A stretch of 64,000 nucleotides of DNA from Herpomyces periplanetae (lineage: Eukaryota; Ascomycota; Laboulbeniomycetes; Herpomycetales; Herpomycetaceae), in NCBI GenBank assembly GCA_009733715.1, contig WMKJ01000048.1, positions 33,224 to 97,223 of the forward strand, given 5' to 3'. Both the position numbers and the translations under genes were made by a program. The notes beneath the pieces are model-generated. The model was given only the letters and a program-made list of their open reading frames with translations, had not been told where the DNA came from and did not search any database. Shown here one piece after another: positions 58,544 through 64,000 of this stretch. Position 1 is the first letter of the stretch. Every line of letters begins with the position of its first letter.

Positions 58544-58553
58544 GTCACGTGAC
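58544..58553. promoter_or_regulatory. GTCACGTGAC palindrome, rrp4/U2B''-like promoter
   Basis: Perfect 10-bp palindrome with a CACGTG core, 142 bp upstream of the rrp4 start. A second CACGTG is at 58917-58922, 234 bp before the divergent RRM gene. Both match the Cbf1-type bHLH consensus; function inferred. Confidence 0.5.
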
Positions 58554-59002
58554 CATACAATGAACTCAAGTTGGAATAGCGAGATGGGAGTTGACATGAT
58601 AGTGAAGTTTTGGCTTAATTAAGAAGGGAAAGTTGTGGAGTGGTTTAATCCAATTTTTCCGGGTTTTTGTAAGCGTACAAGATAATTACTTTTGTAACAA
58701 AAATTTCTACACATGGTGTACATTAAGACAGGTGGAAAATTATTAAATTTTACAGAAATTCGTCTCAATAAATTCCAATTTGCCACATCAACTCCATATG
58801 ATATGTTATTTTCATATGAACTAAATAAATTCTTTACGTATAAATTTTCCCGACAAACCAATCAACTTTTAACTTTTTGCCCTTCGCCATCCACCCAATT
58901 CCCTTCTCCATAGCATCACGTGCCCAAAGCACTCGAAGCTCCTTATGTAAGCGAACAGGGTCAAGATGAGCCGGTAAATCGTCTTGTATCCACGATGGAT
59001 TA

Positions 59003-59072
59003 TCACCAAACGTGTATCGTCAAATGTGCATGATCAAATGTGCATCGCCAAGCGTACATCGCCAATTATGAT
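59003..59072. repeat. Five tandem 14-bp units upstream of the RRM gene
   Basis: Consecutive units at 59003-59016, 59017-59030, 59031-59044, 59045-59058 and 59059-59072 share the consensus TCGYCAAAYGTGCA (third unit TGATCAAATGTGCA). They differ by a few substitutions and have no length change until the last. They end 83 bp upstream of the start codon at 59156, so they lie in the promoter or 5' UTR. Confidence 0.8.
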
Positions 59073-59155
59073 ACATTCTAATTCTCAATTTGATCAAATT
59101 CTGCTAAATTATACATATTTATTTCTATAAATAATTTGAAATATTTTTCTCCAAT

Positions 59156-59987
59156 ATGACATCGGCTTCTGCCTCTAAATTGTCCATACCAAATTCTTCG
59201 ATACCTCCATGTCAAACGTAGGCTAAGACTAAAATTTATTAATTATGATATTTTCTAACTTTACTTTAGTCTATATGTGAGAAATTTAAATAGTAAATTA
59301 CCAAAACAAGATCTTCGTAGATCATTATACATACTTTTTTCGACATATGGATCTGTGCTGGATGTTGTTGCACTAAAAACGAACAAAATGCGAGGTCAAG
59401 GTCATATTGTGTTTCGGGATATTCAATCAAGCACTCTGGCTATGCGGGCTTTAAATGGATTTGTTTTCTTTGGTTTAGAAATGGTGAGAGTAAAATATGA
59501 ATTGTGATGATTTTTTTCCCATTAAGAAAATCATCCCTCTCTTATTTTGCATGAATTAACTTGATTGTTATAGCAAATTAGTTTTTCAAAGTCAAAATCC
59601 CATATTATCTCAAGATTGGATGGTTCTTTAATGCCATTATCTACTCAATTAACTTCTTCAAGTCATTCTGACTCGCCCAATTCCAATCTTGCCGTGCCCG
59701 GTTCAGCTCAAAAACCTTCCATCTTTAATGCTCCAGGAAGTGCATCTTCCAGCCTTACAAATCCGTCCTTTAACTCTTCTGCTACTACTTCTTCTAGCGC
59801 TAAACGTCCCCGAGATGATGAAAATGATTTAATGAACCTTGATTCCCAGGAAAAACCTGCCCCGCCAAAACGACTTGAAAATGAGGAAAAAACCCTTAAT
59901 GAATCTGCCTCCAGTGAATCCGAAAATGATGATGAAGGCGCTATGGATCTAAGTGATGATGATGATAATGATACAGAATACGATTAA
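59156..59987 (+). CDS. U1A/U2B''-type snRNP protein with single RRM
   Basis: Three exons, 59156..59217, 59270..59483 and 59574..59987, give 229 residues. Joining them gives IPPCQTLYVRNLNSKL (RNP2 = LYVRNL) then DLRRSLYILFSTYGSVLDVV and KTNKMRGQGHIVF (RNP1-like), with MRALNGFVFFGLEMQISFSK across the second intron. The U1A/U2B'' hallmark KTxKMRGQ is intact. In fungi such proteins bind U1 or U2 snRNA stem-loops in the spliceosome. The second RRM of full-length U1A/U2B'' is missing; the C-terminal 110 residues are Ser/Pro-rich, then acidic (ENDDEGAMDLSDDDDNDTEYD). Introns of 52 and 90 nt. Whether it serves U1 or U2 cannot be decided. Confidence 0.88.
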
Positions 59988-60305
59988 TTTTATTCCAGCT
60001 ATACACACCCACGACTTTTATATATTTTGTGCGTAAAACTCCTTTTCCATAATTTTGCTACTATGCAGTTATATATTTCTTTTCACACCATATCTCTTCC
60101 TCCCAAAACTTCTAGTGATTGGCTTGTTTAGGCTAAGCGTATTAGAATTATCTTTCTTCAGGATTACACTTTTTTCATGACACATCTCATCTTCTGTCAT
60201 CTAGTCTCGACCATTTTTACATACAAATTTGACTTCATTACACTCAATTGCATTTATTCTACATGCCAACTCTTGAATTTGCCCGAGTAGGCTCGCAAAA
60301 ATTAG
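59988..60305. other. Convergent 3' intergenic region
   Basis: A 318-bp T-rich gap between the RRM gene and atg10. No element recognised; atg10 may extend into it if the GTGAGT after its last coding codons is a real donor. Confidence 0.45.
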
Positions 60306-61444
60306 TCAAATACTCACGTTAATTGGTAAAAAAAGTCCTACACTTGGCCCCACTAGTCCGAACCATAACCATAGATATGTTTTAACATCAACTTTATTCC
60401 CATTTTTCGCTATTCTCGTGTAATCTTGTTGAACATCTTTATCGAGTGACAAAGCACTAATGTAATCATTTTGCCATTTGCAATCTTCCCATGGAATAAT
60501 ATTAGAGTCTTTTTTTGTCTTCTTAAAATAGGGCTTAAGCTCAAGCATCGAGTTTGCCGTATTGCAAGGATGAATATAAAAACATGGTGTCAATTTCACA
60601 GTGTGTGTCTAACTTGGATAAATTAATTCTCCAGTATGACGATTTCACCCCTAAATTTCATCTTCTTTATTAACTTACTTGTAATGATAATCCACCAAAT
60701 ACTCCATGTCGTTTATCTTGTAAGCTAGCTGCGTACTGACTTGGAACAATATATCTGTAAATAAACTTAAGGCATGAAATTGCACTTCTGTTAGTTAAGA
60801 GTATGTTTTGTCCATTTTGATCCATAACTGTTAAGTATAGCACAGGAACTCGGTATACTTCTGAGTAAGAAATCTCGTATACAATTGTGTAAATCTCCCC
60901 TAATGGCCCATCTAACTTTTCTTTTTGAATTCCCAATGTATCATCATCGTCAAAATCTTGAAAATCCACGTTTAAATTATCTTGCCTATCTGCCCATTCC
61001 ATAGAATCAGACTCGGAACAATTTTTCCCGAGTACATTCTTTGAATCATTTGAACAATTTGTGAATCTAGATTTTTCACAATCTTGTACAGTATCACCGG
61101 CAAATATACATCTACGTATACTCAGTGTACATGACTAGTGCATACAAAACAATTCAGTATATGTATTTTCTTTATAAAAATTGAAAAGTTCACCATCATA
61201 ACAAATCACTAATATGTAAACACTTTATACTCAATTATACTTTTGACTTGAGCTTAATTTAACTGTCAAATTTTTTACTTACCTGTGCATTAAATTCAAC
61301 AGATTTCCAATCGTTTTGCAAACTTTGCCTCCGCGCACATTCTCGTGAAAACCTATCACAAGCTTCATTAAACTCCAATTTCGTTATGAAAGGATAGTCC
61401 TTGACAACTGAGTTATCCTGACTCGACTCACTTCCACTATTCAT
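60306..61444 (-). CDS. atg10: Autophagy E2-like enzyme Atg10
   Basis: Three exons, complement(60306..60608, 60679..61134, 61283..61444), give about 306 residues from ATG 61444. The middle exon has LGEIYTIVYEISYSEVYRVP and VLYLTVMDQNG, the E2-like fold sheet; the last has CFYIHPCNTANSMLEL, the Atg10/Atg3 catalytic HPC (Cys about 221), and YLWLWFGLVGPSVGLFLP, the usual end. Atg10 conjugates Atg12 to Atg5 in autophagosome formation. It is longer than budding-yeast Atg10 because of an acidic, Asn/Ser-rich insert (DSKNVLGKNCSESDS...DFQDFDDDDT). A GTGAGT right after ...PIN could be a further donor, leaving the last few residues uncertain. Confidence 0.88.
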
Positions 61445-62380
61445 GAGAACAAAGTTTCTTTGAATCAACTTTAACAAGTAGTGCCATGTATAACTATTAC
61501 CATTACTTTGACTGTATCATAATATTTAACAAACTTCTTTAACTGTGTACCACTATTCCTTAATCAGTCTTAAGGACGAGTGTCGCTATTCTTAAAAGTA
61601 AATACTCCCATAACTTTCTCCTCAACAACCTTAAAATAAAGTAATCCTAAATTCCTTCCTCTTCTCAATGAATAACTTTCAATTCTATCGTCGATAATCT
61701 ATTTTGCTTCAAACTGTCCCTAAACATCCCAAACTTATGGATTGGTATTATCCCAACTATTATTTACTTGTATAAACCAGTTAACCCTCCAATAATAATT
61801 ATTCCCTGCATCATTTTGGTGCAATTGGTAGATGAGTTTCCTGCTAGTGCTAAACGTGTTATAATACTTCATTTGGTCTGGGAACAAATATAAAATATCC
61901 TTACTACGTCTAGACTTTCAATCTGTTTAGGCTAAATGTGAATAAAGTATTAAGAATGTTCACACCTTTTACTCGTCAATATTAATTGTTATTTAATAAA
62001 CACAGATACATACCTCTGACCCTATTTTTCTTTTATAAAATATGCTAGAATGATCATACAAATATCAGCTATGAATTCTTCCTGAAATAACAACTTTTGG
62101 AAATCGAATATTGGCACAGCGTGTCATGTAGTAACTTAACTCATTACATGAATATATTTTAATCATAAATCTCTGAAGAATTAATGTGTGCTCAAATCAA
62201 AGTACACATGGTACACGCCTTCGAAAAACGAATCATTAACCTAAATGAACAACATGCTGTATCAAGTATATGTAAACGGTTAAGCTATGGAGTTATGTAT
62301 TTGTATTTATTACGAAGCTCAAGAAAAGATTAAATTTTGTGTATTAACTACATTATATTTATCTTTATCCATAATTTCAG

Positions 62381-62551
62381 TCCACCAGCTTCTGGGTCGT
62401 GATATTTCCATCAGACTCTAAAAAACTTGGACAAATAGCTATCCTGACCTTCTCAAATCCTCTCGAATCAGCACCATTTAGGCGAACCGCCCAACGTTGG
62501 TGGGCTTACACTCAATCACCTAGAAACAATTTTCAACTAAAATTACTATAG
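62381..62551 (+). other. Candidate orphan 3' exon
   Basis: A 56-codon open frame begins directly after ATAATTTCAG and ends at TAG 62551. It reads STSFWVVIFPSDSKKLGQIA then LTFSNPLESAPF and RRTAQRWWAYTQSPRNN, unusually rich in Trp and protein-like. No ATG or upstream exon joins in phase. Low confidence. Confidence 0.25.
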
Positions 62552-62989
62552 GACTAATTAACCTTCAACTCATCTCGAACTTGCCAATAACTGAGATTCA
62601 AACTATTTGTATCACTTTAATGGGAACTTGATTACCAAGTTAGTATAAGTTTCAAGTATATCATGCATAGAAATTTACACTTTCATGTACAGTAATGAAT
62701 CAACTCAAAACAAATGAGTTTAATATGGACTATGTCCATTGTACAACATGTTAAAGTTTTCCTTAGGTAGTACCGTGTTTCTCCGCGGTACTGTCCCTTT
62801 GATTTTATCAACATCTCCTCATGCGTACTCTAGCACCGTAAATTATCGCGTGGTTTATCCATATCGCGAAATCTATGATCTAGTTTCCCACGTTGCTTAA
62901 AATTGCACACGACATGATAAATACTTCAACCCAAAGTGTGCACGTTGGTGTTTAATTTTATGAGATAGTGTCAATAATTTTCTAGACAA

Positions 62990-63412
62990 GTGCATCTCCA
63001 ATTTGATTACCAGCGGAACATCTGTTGTGAAATAGACGAACTTACAGCTAATATAATTGGTAGACCAGGTCAGACTGCCAACCTCTTCTGTAGTAATATC
63101 TCCTACGAAGTTAAATACATATTCCGGTTTTCACACGTAGTAAATTATCGTGTGGATACCTCTGGATGCTCGCTCCTTAAACTGACTACCGCAACCATGG
63201 GCTTGGTAATATATCGAGAATATTCACCTTACACCAAAATCTTTTCTTTAAGCAAGTGTTTCATTAACTATCCCGAAATGTCTTTATACTTTGTGCTAAT
63301 TCTATTGATATTTACAATAGCTTCAACAATATATGTGTTGTATTGCTCTAACATATTCTTTTCCGTTTGCTCTAGATGGGTTTGTAACTTACCACGTACT
63401 TGTCTACTGTAA
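62990..63412 (+). CDS. Hypothetical membrane protein fragment
   Basis: A 140-codon open frame without a strong start (no ATG at 62990). It ends in a strongly hydrophobic stretch (MSLYFVLILLIFTIASTIYV) that would be a membrane segment. The codons for VNYRV at 63140-63154 repeat those at 62838-62852 in the upstream open stretch 62769-62900 (STVFLRGTVPLILSTSPHAY). Family unknown; may be an exon or chance. Confidence 0.25.
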   Translation: MHLQFDYQRNICCEIDELTANIIGRPGQTANLFCSNISYEVKYIFRFSHVVNYRVDTSGCSLLKLTTATMGLVIYREYSPYTKIFSLSKCFINYPEMSLYFVLILLIFTIASTIYVLYCSNIFFSVCSRWVCNLPRTCLL

Positions 63413-63665
63413 CTTAACCTGTGGCCAAGGAACATCCGACTCCAAACTCGTTTATAACACTGTCAGAACAAAACTGTAAGTGGATATTTAAAATAATACA
63501 TCTACGTGCACGACTCAGTAGTAAACAACTGCCAAGATCAACCTCGGCTAGAATATTTTTGTCTTTGAAGAAGTTGTGTTAGGTAATCCAATGGCGAGAC
63601 AAGCATTGCAGGCTACTAATTAGCACAATCAGTTATTTGTAAGAATATAAATAACTTACAATACA

Positions 63666-63989
63666 CTATGAATTGAGAACTTGGGGGCACATATCAAAAA
63701 ATGAAAATAAACTTGCATGTATAACACGAAAATTTTGGGGGATATCGGTTTGCCGAATGTACACTCGTACTTGTGAATATTCCGAAACATGATATGCTAC
63801 CAAAATAATATTATCTTCACGGGGTTTGGAGACATTAAGGAAAATAAATGCTAGCTGAACTTTTTGTGCGTCCATATTATGATTCACATAAAACCACAGA
63901 AGAGCAGCACGAAACAAGACTACGAACGTCGCAATGGTCAGAAGTTCGCAGAAAAAAAAAAAACTAAGCAAAACTTTTGAATCCAGCAT
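63666..63989 (-). CDS. Hypothetical ORF at the right edge
   Basis: An ATG-initiated 107-codon frame (MLDSKVLLSFFFFCELLTIA...) with a hydrophobic first 45 residues partly encoded by a poly-T tract, then a soluble part (AYHVSEYSQVRVYIRQTDIP). No family recognised. The poly-T origin of the Phe run makes chance likely. Confidence 0.2.
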   Translation of the reverse strand: MLDSKVLLSFFFFCELLTIATFVVLFRAALLWFYVNHNMDAQKVQLAFIFLNVSKPREDNIILVAYHVSEYSQVRVYIRQTDIPQNFRVIHASLFSFFDMCPQVLNS

Positions 63990-64000
63990 CGGCTAGCAAT

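Larger units (their letters stand above)
61445..64000. other. Right-edge region with unassigned exon-like segments
   Basis: No gene could be assembled. Exon-like open stretches on the plus strand are at 62381-62551 (after a TTTCAG acceptor-like site), 62769-62900 and 62990-63412; details are in the separate entries. Elsewhere the region is AT-rich and closed in all frames. A poly-A run lies at about 63951-63963. Confidence 0.4.

Noticed and set aside
61813-61880. Second A-box-like match (TGGTGCAATTGG)
   Set aside because: No B box or cloverleaf in the following 70 nt.
62769-62792. 7-bp hairpin (AGTACCG...CGGTACT) considered as a terminator or RNA structure
   Set aside because: Short stem with a 10-nt loop, no T-run, and it falls inside an exon-like open frame.

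Overview
This is a eukaryotic nuclear window, almost certainly from an ascomycete fungus. It is visibly AT-rich, the genes are monocistronic, and most carry short (about 50-170 nt) GT...AG introns that I could resolve by eye from reading-frame continuity and family motifs. The gene set is fungal: Mus7/Mms22, Rtt109, Pex8, Atg10, Lcl2, a TmpA-like membrane oxidoreductase, a LaeA-type methyltransferase, an Stc1-domain protein and a UPF0588/ARMH3 protein. An Stc1-domain protein together with ARMH3 and Mus7 argues against a Saccharomyces-type yeast and fits Taphrinomycotina or a filamentous ascomycete; the sequence does not settle which.

Layout, left to right. 0-2.2 kb: the 3' end of a Sel1/TPR-like gene and a TMEM184/DUF300 membrane protein on the minus strand. 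4.9-12.2 kb: mus7/mms22 and an ARMH3-like gene, both plus. 12.4-15.4 kb: nicotinamide riboside kinase and chorismate synthase, both minus. 17.3-24.2 kb: a gene with a DUF4050-like motif, a 7-exon LaeA-type methyltransferase (minus) and a FAR1-domain transcription factor with a long pyrimidine-rich upstream region. 24.5-27.5 kb: rtt109 and mitochondrial ribosomal protein mL57 from a short bidirectional promoter. 29.7-31.9 kb: TmpA-like protein. 35.5-38.6 kb: AP-1 mu and lcl2, divergent. 39-52.3 kb: a minus-strand run of an unknown 978-residue coiled-coil protein, an MDP1-type HAD phosphatase, the Stc1-domain protein, pex8 and psy2/PP4R3. 56.2-61.4 kb: a secreted HNH nuclease, rrp4, a U1A/U2B''-type RRM protein and atg10. 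Long stretches (31.9-35.4, 52.3-56.2, 61.5-64 kb) hold no gene I can support.

Functionally most genes are unrelated housekeeping functions (vesicle traffic, exosome, splicing, peroxisome, autophagy, NAD and aromatic amino acid synthesis). One theme recurs: Rtt109 (H3K56 acetylation), Mus7/Mms22 (the downstream ubiquitin-ligase adaptor) and Psy2 (PP4 regulatory subunit for checkpoint recovery) all serve the replication-damage response, and Stc1 adds heterochromatin. I see no operon-like defence island, CRISPR array, transposon or biosynthetic cluster. The best candidates for something undescribed are a nuclease whose C-terminal tail resembles a GPI-anchor signal, a 14-bp tandem repeat in the U2B''-like promoter, recurrent CACGTG palindromes in shared promoters, and unassigned exon-like segments near the right edge.
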